A stretch of 64,000 nt of DNA from Taudactylus pleione (taxonomy: Eukaryota; Chordata; Amphibia; Anura; Myobatrachidae). A program made the position numbers and the translations under genes. A model generated the notes under the pieces. It was not told the DNA's origin and searched no databases. It worked only from the letters and a program-made list of their open reading frames with translations. Every line of letters begins with the position of its first letter. Position 1 is the stretch's first letter. The stretch is taken from contig JAUIMM010000178.1 of NCBI GenBank assembly GCA_031769625.1, positions 24,439,501-24,503,500 of the forward strand, in the 5' to 3' direction. Shown piece after piece: positions 46,796 through 56,599 of this stretch.

Positions 46796-46824
46796 CACTG
46801 CCTACATAAAGCTATTATTAAATC
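46796..46824 (+). repeat. 29-bp direct repeat, copy 1
   Basis: The 29 bases starting CACTGCCTACATAAAGC and ending TATTATTAAATC are repeated exactly at 47,244-47,272, 448 bp downstream, at the 5' edge of the truncated retrotransposon. Confidence 0.95.
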
Positions 46825-47243
46825 CTAAAAATAGGAATATAAATCTATGTATCTGCTCTAACTTCCCCAGGTTTTTCCCCCATTCACACATCCTCCACTT
46901 TTTTTGCTTTTTAAATCAATATCGCCCTTTTTTTAAATTAGCTACAAAAAAAAAATACAAATAAAATGGAAAAGTAAAGGCTGAGCCAGCCAATTGTGTA
47001 AGGACTGGTTGAAGAAATGACATGATTGATTAAAATACAAATATTACATGCTTCGCTCGGTACTATGGGTTTCACCTAGTGATGCTCAACATGCCCTTGG
47101 GCACCACTAGATATGGCTACTGAGCAGAGATACCTGTGCAGGTGCCACAAATCACCTAACTGAAGAGATTTTTCAAACTCAGGCAAATATTCACTACCCT
47201 AAACTTATGCTATGACATTACTGTGGATAAGCAGCAAACCTGT

Positions 47244-47272
47244 CACTGCCTACATAAAGCTATTATTAAATC
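47244..47272 (+). repeat. 29-bp direct repeat, copy 2
   Basis: Exact copy of 46,796-46,824. It overlaps the start of a 14-bp stem hairpin and lies immediately before the first readable gag codons. Confidence 0.95.
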
Positions 47273-47302
47273 TGCTCGTTCCCATTGTGGGAACGAGCAG
47301 AT
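47270..47302. repeat. Perfect hairpin at the retrotransposon 5' breakpoint
   Basis: ATCTGCTCGTTCCC (47,270-47,283) is exactly inverted as GGGAACGAGCAGAT (47,289-47,302) with a 5-base loop. The right arm is inside gag-coding sequence, so the left arm looks like a snap-back copy of gag made during a defective integration or repair. Confidence 0.9.
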
Positions 47303-47725
47303 CCACTCGTATCTAGATATGAAGAGTTCGTGGCCGCTTTCAAAAGGATCTTCAATGAACCCGGGAGATCTGTCTCTGCTTCTTCAGATTTGCTTCGTGT
47401 CCGTCAGGGTACCCGGTCCGTCGGGCAATATGTAGTACAATTTCAAACCCTGGCGTCCGAACTAAAATGGAATGAGGAAGCACTTAAGGCAGCCTTCCTA
47501 CATGGCTTATCTGAGAGGATGAAGGATGAATTGGCATCTAGGGATTTACCTCCCGCCTTCTCGGATATTATATCCCTCTGTATTAAATTGACCTTCGCCA
47601 TAGAGAGCGGTGGGGAAGTAGGGGGCGTGGAGATAGTCCTCGGGATCGCCCATCCTTGGGAGGTCATTCCTCTCCTTCCTTCTCTAGCAGTGAGGAGCCG
47701 ATGCAAATTAACAGATCCCGGTTAA
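47285..47725 (+). pseudogene. gag: gag capsid fragment, 5' end missing
   Basis: The capsid-type Gag of Ty3/gypsy elements packages the element RNA. The translation has YEEFVAAFKRIFNEPG, LRVRQGTRSVGQYVVQFQTL, ELKWNEEALKAAFLHGLSER and ELASRDLP, in the order of the retrotransposon gag domain. The first Met and N-terminal third are gone: coding starts inside the hairpin at 47,270-47,302. After about 47,620 the frame drifts and ends early. Confidence 0.88.
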
Positions 47726-48140
47726 GTACCGCCGAACGGAACCGGCATTTTCAAAATAAATTGTGCTTGTATTTTGCTGCTCCAAAGCACATCTTAAGGA
47801 ATTGTCCGGTATTGGCGGGAAACGCGAAACCCTAATTGATGTTGGGAGCATGCAATTGGGGGTTATTTCTGACTCCTCCCAGATAAATGACAATTTATTG
47901 CCCGTGTCGCTCTCCTACCAGTCCAGGACAAGGATGGTTAAAGCCCTTGTAGATTCTGGGGTTGCCGGCAGTTTTATTTCTAAGTCACTGGTTCGGACCC
48001 TAGGCATTCCGGTGGTTCCATCGCCAAACAGATTACTGCTCTCTGGTGTACATGGCAAGACCTTGCTAGGGAGATCTATTTCCTCAAAAACCCTGCCAGT
48101 GTTCCTCCAGATTGGATGTCTGCACCAGGAGACAATTTAA
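47726..48140 (+). pseudogene. Nucleocapsid zinc knuckle and aspartic protease region
   Basis: At 47,764-47,805 one frame gives CLYFAAPKHILRNC, a CCHC knuckle (C-x2-C-x4-H-x4-C) whose second Cys is replaced by Phe. The next frame (47,763-48,140) gives VKALVDSGVAGSFISKSLV, the retropepsin active site with the D-S-G triplet, and LGIPV after it. The protease cuts the polyprotein. A frame change separates knuckle and protease, and TAA at 48,138-48,140 separates protease from RT, although both lie in one frame. Confidence 0.85.
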
Positions 48141-50561
48141 TTTTTTGTTCTTCCCGACTCAGCCTATGAACTAGTTTTAGGCCTCCCCTGGCTAAAAAAG
48201 CACAATCCTACGTTTGAGTGGTCCAGTATGCAAATTTTATCGTGGGGTCCAAGTTGTTTCCATGGATGTCTCATCCAAGTACTCCCTGTCCGCACTAATG
48301 CGGTGTCCTCCAGTGGCAATGTAAGCTTCCCCCCGTCTGACAAGCCCAAGTGTTCCTCTGTTCCCGGTCTACCAGCAGCTTATCAAGATTTTGCCGATGT
48401 ATTCTGCGAACAGGCTGCGGATAAACTTCCACCTCATCGTTCCTGGGACTGTGGTATTGAGCTCCTGCCAGGGAAGAACCCTCCTCGGGGTCGAACCTAC
48501 CCATTATCAGTACCTGAAACAGCCGCTATGGCGGCATATATAAAAGAAAATCTAGCTAAGGGGTTTATCCGGCCCTCAACTTCTCCAGCAGGGGCAGGGT
48601 TTTTCTTTGTTGGCAAGAAGGATGGCGGGCTTCGGCCTTGTATTGACTACCGTGGTCTCAACCAGATTACAGTAAAGAATCGATATCCTCTGCCTTTGAT
48701 TCCGGAACTTTTTGACAAAGTCCGCGGGGCCTTTTTGTTCACCAAGCTTGATCTACGGGATGCGTATAACTTAATACGTATTAAAGCTGGAGATGAGTGG
48801 AAGACCGCTTTTAACACCAGAGACGGCCACTTTGAATTTCTTGTAATGCCCTTCGGACTCTGCAATGCCCCAGCGATATTTCAGGGTTATGTGAACGAGA
48901 TCTTCCGGGATGTCCTTTACAGCTTTGTTATAGTCTATCAGGATGATATTCTAAATTTTTCCAAAAATCTGCAAGACCATCGCCAGCATGTCCGCGAAGT
49001 CTTGTCACGCCTCCGGAAGCATCATCTTTATGGAAAAATATCCAAGTGCCTTTTCGAACAAACCTCGGTACCCTTCCTAGGGTATATAATTTCTGGAAAG
49101 ACCCTCCGGATGGATCCGAAGAAGTTAAAAGCCATTTCTGACTGGCCATTACCCAAATCCTTGAAGGCTACTCAACGCTTCTTGGGATTTTCAAATTATT
49201 ATCGGCGGTTTATACCAAATTTCTCCACACTGGTGTCACCTATCACTAATCTCACAAAGAAGGGTGCCAATCCCATCCGCTGGCCAGATACTGCCATCCA
49301 AGCCTTCCAAAAATTAAAAGAAGCCTTCTCCACTGCACCTATCCTGTGCCAACCCCAATTGGACAAACCATTCACAATTGAGGTAGGGGCAGTGCTGTCT
49401 CAAATCACAAGTGATGGAAAGTACCATCCCTGTGGGTATTTTTCTCGTAAGTTTTCCATTGCCGAAAAAAACTACAGAATTGGTGACCAGGAACTACTAG
49501 CAATGCGGTTAGCTTTAATGGAATGGTGGCATTTGTTGGAAGGAGCCAATTTTCCAGTTATCGTGATCACGGATCATAAAAATTTAATCTACCTCCAAAC
49601 GGCTCACCATCTAAATGCTAGACAGGCCCGTTGGTCCTTGTTCTTTTCAAGATTTAATTTAAAACTTCAAATTCATCCTGGCAGTCTAAACAGAAAAGCT
49701 GACGCCCTCTCACGGTCTTTCTTGTCCAGCACTCAGGAAGAGGATCATCACCGTTCCCAACCAATTTTAGATCCGGTAGTCTTCGCCTCTACTCAAATTT
49801 TGACTCCTCCCCCAGGGAAAATTTTTGTGACCCCGGAACGACGGGGAAAATTACTAACTTGGGCTCATAGCTCTCTGTTCGCTGGCCATTCTGGTATCCT
49901 CAAGACTTACAAGTTCCTTCAGCGTTCCTATTGGTGGCCCACAATGAAAGGGGATATTCGAGAATTTATTCTTTCATGTGTAAAATGCGCTCAGCATAAG
50001 ACTCACCGCAGGAAGGCAGCAGGTCTCCTGCGACCCCTATCCATACCTAATACTCCTTGGACCCATATATCCATGGATTTCATCTCTGAACTACCATGCT
50101 CCCAAGGATACAATACCATATGGGTAGTGGTGGATCGCTTTTCTAAGATGGCACACTTTATTCCATTGATGGGTCTCCCTTCTGCTCCTCAGTTGGCGAG
50201 AGTTTTTGTTAAGGAAATATTCAGGTTGCATGGACTTCCTAAAGAGATCATTTCCAACCGCAGAGTTCAATTCGTAGCTAAATTTTGGAGAGCCTTATGT
50301 AGCACTTGCAGAACCAAGTTAAAATTTTCATCAGCCTATCATCCACAAACTAATGGGCAAACCGAAAGAGTTAACCAAGAGCTGGAGACTTTCATAAGAC
50401 TCTTCGTTTCCTCCTCACAAGATAACTGGCTGGATCTATTACCTTGGGCAGAATTATCACACTTCCTCCAAAGCCACTCCTTTTTTTACGGTGTTTGGGA
50501 GACATCCTCGAGTCCCAGATTTTCAAAATTTACCTACAGTAGAGGTCCATGCAGTTTCTAA
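48141..50561 (+). pseudogene. pol: Pol: reverse transcriptase, RNase H and integrase
   Basis: Coding continues without a stop from just after TAA 48,138. Counting from the Met at 48,228 (777 codons), the domains are: end of protease linker; RT about 120-290 with LDLRDAY (D175) and YQDD at 237-240 in place of the usual YLDD; connection about 300-370; RNase H about 380-500; integrase zinc finger H547, H554, C584, C587; integrase core D617, N677, E713. The first RNase H Asp is lost: EVGAVLSQ lacks about seven residues that normally hold it. The second integrase Asp is Asn. The frame is lost near 50,478, so the last residues here are off-frame. Confidence 0.92.
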
Positions 50562-51115
50562 ATTGGTAGTCTTTTGCAACCAATTGGAAGAGGGTTCATT
50601 CTTCTCTGAAGCAGTCGTCCAAGAACTACAAAAAATTTGTGGATAGACGACGCGTCGCTGTTCCACTGCTGAGAGTTGGAGATAAAGTCTGGGTATCCTC
50701 CAGGAACATTCGATTGAAAGTACCCAGTATGAAGCTAGCCCCATACTTCATTGGTCCTTACCGTGTTCGCAAGGTTATCAACCCAGTCGCGTATAAGTTG
50801 GAACTCCCTCCTCAACTAAGAATATACAATACCTTTCATATTTCTTTGCTGCGTCCTCTAGTGCTGAATCGTTTTCAAACTTCTTCTCCCAAGTTACCTC
50901 AAGTGCAAACTTCTCAAGATACAGAGTTCGAGGTAGAGAGGATTTTGGACTCGGTTTACCAAATCTAACAACCTCCAATATCTCATTGACTGGAAAGGGT
51001 ATGGTCCGGAAGAAAGGGCATGGATCAGAGCCACAGACGTTCACGCGCCTCAAATGGTTCGAGCCTTCCATATTAGATTTCCTGGTAAACCTGGTGGGTG
51101 TCTGGTGTCCACCCT
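50477..51115 (+). pseudogene. Integrase C-terminal part: GPY/F motif and chromodomain
   Basis: Three pieces in different frames: 50,479-50,575 (VFGRHPRVPDFQ), then 50,582-50,968 with VGDKVWVSSRNI, PYFIGPYRVRKV (GPY/F module) and YNTFHISLLRPLV, then 50,952-51,100 with LQYLIDWKGYGPEERAW and VRAFHIRFPGKPG, the chromodomain, whose first strand (FEVERILDS) is in the preceding frame. The GPY/F module binds DNA and the chromodomain directs insertion to marked chromatin. All three frame changes are disabling. Confidence 0.88.
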
Positions 51116-51127
51116 GAAAGGGGGGGG
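51116..51127 (+). promoter_or_regulatory. Polypurine tract
   Basis: GAAAGGGGGGGG ends three bases before the LTR start (TAC, then TGTCAC). This is the expected primer site for plus-strand DNA synthesis. Confidence 0.85.
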
Positions 51128-51130
51128 TAC

Positions 51131-52170
51131 TGTCACAGCTCAGCCGGGGATCGGCCGTCCCTTACCGTCCCGCCGGCTTCCTCTGACTTCCCAGGCAGTC
51201 GGGCGGCTGGTGCGGTGATGTGGGAGGTGCTGAGCCTTCTCCATGATTGCTGGTGTGTCGGGCGGCCTGGTGCGCGGGGATCGGAGTCTCCGTCATGGGC
51301 GCCGCCATGACACTTCCTTCTCTGACTAGCCTTCCTTCCCTGACAGTCTGGCCGGTCAGCTGACGCTGTGGACCAATCAGTGGGCTTCCAGGGGTATACA
51401 TCCGGCTCCTGTGTATCAGGTAATTGCCTGAACAACCATTGTCGCTGCTAGTGTTACTAGTGATCTCTCATTCCAGGTTCCCTTGCCTCCAGTGATCTAT
51501 CCCTGTGTGCAGCTATTTCGTCCATCTCACCAGTGCTTACCACCTCAGCCTGTGTGCAGCTATATCGTCCATCTCACCAGTGCTTCACCACCTCAGCCTG
51601 TGTGCAGCTATATCGTCCATCTCACCAGTGCTTTACCACCTCAGCCTGTGTGCAGTTATATCGTTCATCTCATCAGTGCGTTACCACCTCGCCTGTGTGC
51701 AGTATACCTCCATTCCACCAGTGCGTTACCACCGCCGCCTGCACTCCTTCTGACCAGCAACCCAGTGGTGCACTCCATCTGACCGGCAACCCAGTAGATT
51801 GTGTCCGTAGTGCACACTTCCTTGTACCTCAAGTACAGTATACCGAACTAGAGGTTCCACCCCTGTCCTTATGTGTCTCTTACTGGCACCGACCCTTGGG
51901 CCACGAGTGTTCGTCTCTCCTTTTTCCCGCAGGCTTTGGTCACCTAGTCAAAGGACCGCGACCTGCTTACGAGGTGCAGCTCAAGCCCATTTCCCGATTG
52001 GTGGGGTCACTGGGGAACACCATCTCGTGGGTTAGATTCCGCACCTTTGACTAGGTCTCGCCAATGACCAAAACCCGTGGATGCGGAGGTCGTACATTCA
52101 GGCCCCTCACCTCCGATTCCTCCCGCAGCCTCATGCCTCAGCTTTCAGAAACCCGCCTCCCAGCATGACA
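51131..52170 (+). repeat. 3' LTR of the chromovirus, about 1,040 bp
   Basis: Begins TGTCACAGCT right after the polypurine tract and ends CAGCATGACA, so the edges form the inverted pair TGTCA / TGACA with TG...CA ends. GGGTATACATCC at about 51,390 is a candidate TATA word. The middle holds a 40-bp tandem repeat. Without a 5' LTR the right edge rests on the terminal motif alone. Confidence 0.7.
51490..51740. repeat. Tandem repeat inside the LTR, about 40-bp unit
   Basis: Unit CAGCCTGTGTGCAGCTATAT followed by CGTCCATCTCACCAGTGCTT, about five copies, the later ones decayed. Open frames through it are repeat-derived. Confidence 0.9.
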
Positions 52171-52352
52171 AAACCCTCCCAAACTTGTACCATTACTAAC
52201 ATTTGGTGATAACTATACCACTCTGAAGTTCTAATAATTGAAAACTACTTACTACAAAGTGTATATTCCCTCCAAAAAAGAACAAGTACTAAACCCAGAG
52301 AAAATATTATAAACAACACATTAAAAAAATAACAACTTAAACTGCAAACTAT

Positions 52353-52730
52353 GGGCCTGATTCAGCAGTACACGCAAGTGCACTGCTGAACGCAGATTCC
52401 AGATTATAGGGAATCTGTGCATGCGCAGTACCGAGTGTGCAGAATGGGTCCTGATAAGACGCACGCAAGCTCTTGAATGCCTCTGCCTGATTGACAGGCA
52501 GAGGCATTTAAGGGGTGGTGCGGGGGCGGATTCGGCCGGCATTCCCGGAAATGGGGCGTGTCCATCCCGTTTTCGGTGAGTGGCCAGTCCAGGGACTGCG
52601 TGGACGGATGCAGTCTGCTGGGCCCGCAAGTTGGCCAGCCTGAGCAAGCTGAGGATTAGTCAGCTAGCCAGCTGCCCGGCGCTGTCCACCATCGCAACCA
52701 TCGACCACTCATCCTTGCTGAATCAGGCCC
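52353..52730. mobile_element. MITE (GGGCCTGATTCAG family) with TAT duplication
   Basis: GGGCCTGATTCAGCA and TGCTGAATCAGGCCC are inverted ends; TAT flanks both (52,350-52,352 and 52,731-52,733), as at 22,481. An inner palindrome, AGTGCACTGCTGAA after GCAGTACACGC, lies near the left end. Confidence 0.85.
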
Positions 52731-52743
52731 TATGTAAGTAACC

Positions 52744-53152
52744 CATACTTGCCTACTTTTGAAAATGCATTTCAGGGAGACTGTGAAAGTAACATCTATG
52801 AGCGCGGCTGTAAAGTGGACCGTGTACTGCTACATCTGAGAGGCGTGCCAAAAAATTTATATAAATCCAAATGTAAATGAGCCCCAAAGCAGTTAGTAAG
52901 ATCTCCTTGTTAATGAAAACACACAGATACTTTTCAGAAAATGCATGCAGCCATAGGGATCATTGTGCTCTATTACCAATGCAGGGAATTTATACATTTG
53001 AATGTATATAGATCTATTTGTTTTTGTTTTTTATATTGAACAGCTTCATAATGGGGTGAGGTGCAATCAAGGGGATTGCTGGACTCTTCAGGGAGACAGG
53101 GAGATTGCTGCCATTTCAGGGAGTATCCCTAACATTCATGTTGGCAAGTATG
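52744..53152. mobile_element. hAT-like MITE with CATACTTGCC ends
   Basis: CATACTTGCC and GGCAAGTATG are perfect 10-bp inverted ends. Flanking 8-mers AAGTAACC and AAGTAGCA match at six of eight positions. The interior carries CAGGGAGACTG twice in related form. It is adjacent to, not nested in, the previous MITE. Confidence 0.7.
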
Positions 53153-53874
53153 AAGTAGCAATGGCTAGTCACTGAAGAAAATGTATCAACAGATATAATC
53201 CATCAGACAGTCCCTTGTTGTATACACAGATTCAGGTCATTAAACTTGTTTAAAGGCAATCGGCACTTAGTCAAAAACATGTCTATCTTAATGCCCCAAT
53301 GGAAATAGTTTTTTTAGGGGCAGGCATTGAAAATACCAAATGTGTGCAAACATTCTCTGTCTTAGTTAACATCTTGAGAATGAGCGTCATTCCGACATGT
53401 GACTAAGTGTGAGCCAGTATAGATAAATGTACTATAGATGATTTTGCCGGCCTAATTATGCAATCTATTATATTTATCAAGTAATCAATTCATAGTTGGA
53501 AAGTGTATGTAGCTGGTTTAGAACGTAATTGGAAGTCCCCAGAGGGGGCCAGTCAATTCCAATATGTGGGGTGGAATGCCATGTGGCCCCGCCCTCGCTG
53601 CTGAAAGCTACAATTTGCTGCATTTTTTTAGCAGGGGGCTACGATTATCATTTCAGTGTTAATGACGTCGTCCAACACCAGGACCGCTCATTTCAGTCAA
53701 TAAGTGAGAAGCAGAGTATGGGCAAACTGTCAGGAGGCCGGGAGAGCCCCCCTATATTCGGGACTCTCCTAGATGTTCCGGGAGTTTTGACAAGCATTGT
53801 TAATAGTACGTTATGTAAGAATAAATAGAAGTTGGAAATATAGGTACAGTAGATAGACAGAAAGCAGAGTAGTA
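53153..53874. other. Unique and repeat debris, no gene
   Basis: Contains a 60-bp piece of the CCGGGAG / GGGACTCTCC repeat at 53,720-53,790, related to 45,340. The rest is AT-rich. The 99-codon frame 53,529-53,828 has no family features. Confidence 0.4.
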
Positions 53875-55425
53875 CAGTCATGGCCAAAAATTTAGAGAAT
53901 GACAAGTATTGGTTATCACAAAGTTTGCTGCTTCAGTGTTTTTAGACCTTTTTGTCAGATGTTACTATGGTATACTGAAGTAAAATTACAAGCATTTCAT
54001 AAGTGTCAACAGCTTTTATTGACAATTACATTAAGTTTATGCAAAGAGTCAATATTTGCAGTGTTGACCCTTCTTTTTAAAGACCTCTGCAATTCGCCTT
54101 GGCATGCTGTCAATCAACTTCTGGGCCACGTACTGACTGATGGCCGCACATTCTTGCCTAATCAATGCTTATAGCTTGTCAGAATTTGTAAATTTTTGTT
54201 CTGTTCACCCGCCTCTTCAGGATAGACCACAAGTTCTCAATGGGACTAAGGTCTGGGGAGTTTCCTGGCCATGGTCCCAAAATTTTGATGTTTTGTTCCC
54301 CGAGCCACTTAGTTATCACTTTTGCCTTATGGCAAGGTGCTCCTTCATGCGGGAAAAGGCATTGTTCATCACCAAACTGTTCTTGGATGGTTGGAAGAAG
54401 TTGCTCTTGATGGATGTTTTGGTACCATTCTTCATTCATGGCTGTGTTGTGAGTGAGCCCACTCCCTTGGCTGAGAATCAAACCCACACATGAATTGTCT
54501 CAGGATGCTTTACTGTTGGTATGACATAGGACTGAAGGTAGTGCTCACCTTTCCTTCTCCGGACAAGTGTTTTTCCAGGTACCCCAAACAATCTGAAAGG
54601 GGATTCATCAGAGAAAATAACTTTATCCCAGTCCTCAGCAGTCCAATCCCTGTACCTTTTGCAGAATATCAGTCTGTCCCTGATGTTTTTCCTGGGGAGT
54701 AGTGGCTTTTTTGCTGCCCTTCTTGACACCAGGCCATCCTCCAAAGTCTTTGCCTCACTGTGCCTGAAGATGCACTTACAACTGCCTGCTGCCATTCCTG
54801 AGCAAGCTTTGCACTGGTGGTGCCCCGATCCTGCAGCTGAATCAACTTTAGGAGACGGTCTTGGTGCTTGCTGGACATTCTTGGGCGCCCTGAAGCCTTC
54901 TTCACAACTATTGAACCTCTCTCTATTGAACTTCTTGATGATGCGATTAATGGTTGATTTAGGTGCAATCTTACTAGAAGCAATATCCTTGTCTGTGAAG
55001 TCATTTTGTGCAAAGCAATGATGACTGCACGAGTTCCCTTGCAGGTAACCATGGTTAACAGAGGAAGAACAATGATTTCAAGCTCCACCCTCCTTTTAAA
55101 TCTTCCAGTCTGTTATTCTAACTCAATCAGCATGACAGAGTGATCTCCAGCCTTGCCCTTGTCAACACTCTCCCCTGTGTTACTGAGAGAATCACTGACT
55201 ATGTCAACTGGTCCTATTGTGGCAGGGCTGAAATGCAGTGGAAATGTTATTTTTGGGATTAAGTTCATTGTCATGGCAAAGAGGGACTTTGCAATTAATT
55301 GCAATTCATCTGCTCACTCTTCATGACATTCTGGAGTATATGCAAATTGCCATCATAACAACTGAAGCAGCAGACTTTGTGAAAACCAATACTTGTGTCA
55401 TTCTCCAAAATTTTGGCCATGGCTG
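53875..55425 (-). mobile_element. Tc1-like transposon, second family, minus strand
   Basis: Ends CAGTCATGGCCAAAAATTT and AAAATTTTGGCCATGGCTG lie between intact TA duplications (53,873-53,874 and 55,426-55,427). Inverted arms reach about 70 bp (GAGAATGACAAGTATTGG, then TTTGCTGCTTCAGT). Length 1,551 bp is typical of Tc1 elements. One transposase gene runs leftward. Confidence 0.92.
54030..55088 (-). pseudogene. Dead Tc1-like transposase, minus strand
   Basis: Reading leftward: LPLLTMVTCKG at the start; helix-turn-helix region with SSRSSIERGSIVVKKASGRP; DRGTTSAKLAQEWQ; then, after a frame change, NIRDRLIFCKRYRDWTAEDWDKVIFSDESPFRLFG (first catalytic Asp in FSDE); after another frame change, FPHEGAPCHKAKVITKWL, where the usual HDGAPCH Asp is Glu; and PDLSPIENLWSILKRRV with the catalytic Glu. 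The tail (ECAAISQYVAQKLIDSMPRR) is in a further frame. Three frame breaks plus the Asp-to-Glu change make it inactive. Confidence 0.88.
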
Positions 55426-55427
55426 TA

Positions 55428-56067
55428 TGCGGCATGCAGCATAAATACAGAAATTACCTATGACATTGCACTGGAGGTTCGGGGAAGAACTGGGAATAGG
55501 TCTGTCTTGTTCCTTGGAAATCCCATGGAGGTATAGAGGTAACCAAGTTTAAAAAGTAGCTGTCACAATGCAGCTGGCAATGGACAGTGACGTCCTCCAC
55601 ATGGGTCCTGAGCCCCACAGATCTGAGGTCCAGAGGTGGATCTCCAGGTGCACTGCCAGGCCACTCTGGGCCTGATTTCAGGCAATCATGTAAATAGATT
55701 AGTTTGTTCTTTGCAGAGAAAGGAAGTCTGGCTATTAAACACATATGTAGCCTTTAGTCTCCAGCTTTCCACAGGATTTCTACAACAGTGATGACCCATC
55801 TTTCTTGATGTAAAGCATACAACTAACTTATTTGTGTACATCAAATAATTGTGCAAAAAAAGCCTATAGAAAATTATTATTTTTTCCATGAATTTGAATT
55901 TTATTGCAGACAAATGAAAAAATATTTTAAAAAGTGTGCTTTTCCATATTTAGATGATATTATGCAGCACGCAGGACAAATCAATATAAGATTTAGTGGA
56001 TAATGATAATATCTCATTTAAGCTCTGATACAGTTTAGTTATGTTCTGCTTAGATAGGAAGGGAACT
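55428..56067. other. No recognised feature
   Basis: Mixed DNA with short open frames on the minus strand at 55,454-55,744 and 55,686-55,913, none with a recognisable domain. A GGGCCTGATTTCAGG word at 55,669 hints at a MITE edge. Confidence 0.4.
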
Positions 56068-56535
56068 CGGGCTGATTCAGCCCCGGACGCAGTCCCGATA
56101 TGGTCACTATTGACCAATGTTTTCGGGACTGCACATGTGCTGGAGCCGTAATGTGCATGTGCTGCAATACTGCTGTGGCTCCAGTTGCAGGGTGGTTGAA
56201 GGGGGCAGTGTGTTAATCAGGCTGTAGCCATTTGAGGGCGGGAAGGGGGCATGTTTCAGAAACCGGAGCTGTCATCAGATGCAGCTTCACTGGCCTCAGC
56301 AGCTGGACATTCTGACCAACCTTAGGGTTGCATAGATGTCCGATGATCCGGCCGATGATTGCAATGGTGATCCAATGCTGCATCTTCAGACACAGGTAGA
56401 GAATCTGAGAAGCCAGGAGTGGGAGTCTTTTTACAAAAGACGTCTTCTGCTGCATTAACATAACTTCTCAGATCCACTGTGGCCGAAGATGCAGCACCGA
56501 TCACTCGTGTCCATCTCTGAATCAAGCCCTGATTC
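56068..56535. mobile_element. Diverged MITE (GGGCTGATTCAG family)
   Basis: Left CGGGCTGATTCAGCCC pairs with right CTGAATCAAGCCCTGATTCAG. Size and end type match 52,353, but the ends have more substitutions, so this copy is older. Confidence 0.55.
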
Positions 56536-56599
56536 AGAGCAATGGCAGACAACAAGAGGAGGAAGGCGGTTAGATGGTAATCCATAGGATTTTTGTTAT

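Larger units (their letters stand above)
47285..52170 (+). mobile_element. 5'-truncated chromovirus (Ty3/gypsy LTR retrotransposon)
   Basis: The order gag, zinc knuckle, protease, RT, RNase H, integrase, GPY/F motif, chromodomain, polypurine tract, LTR is the Ty3/gypsy plan, and the chromodomain places it among chromoviruses. The 5' LTR, primer-binding site and start of gag are absent. At least five frame changes, one in-frame stop and several lost catalytic residues show that the copy is dead. No env gene. Confidence 0.93.
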
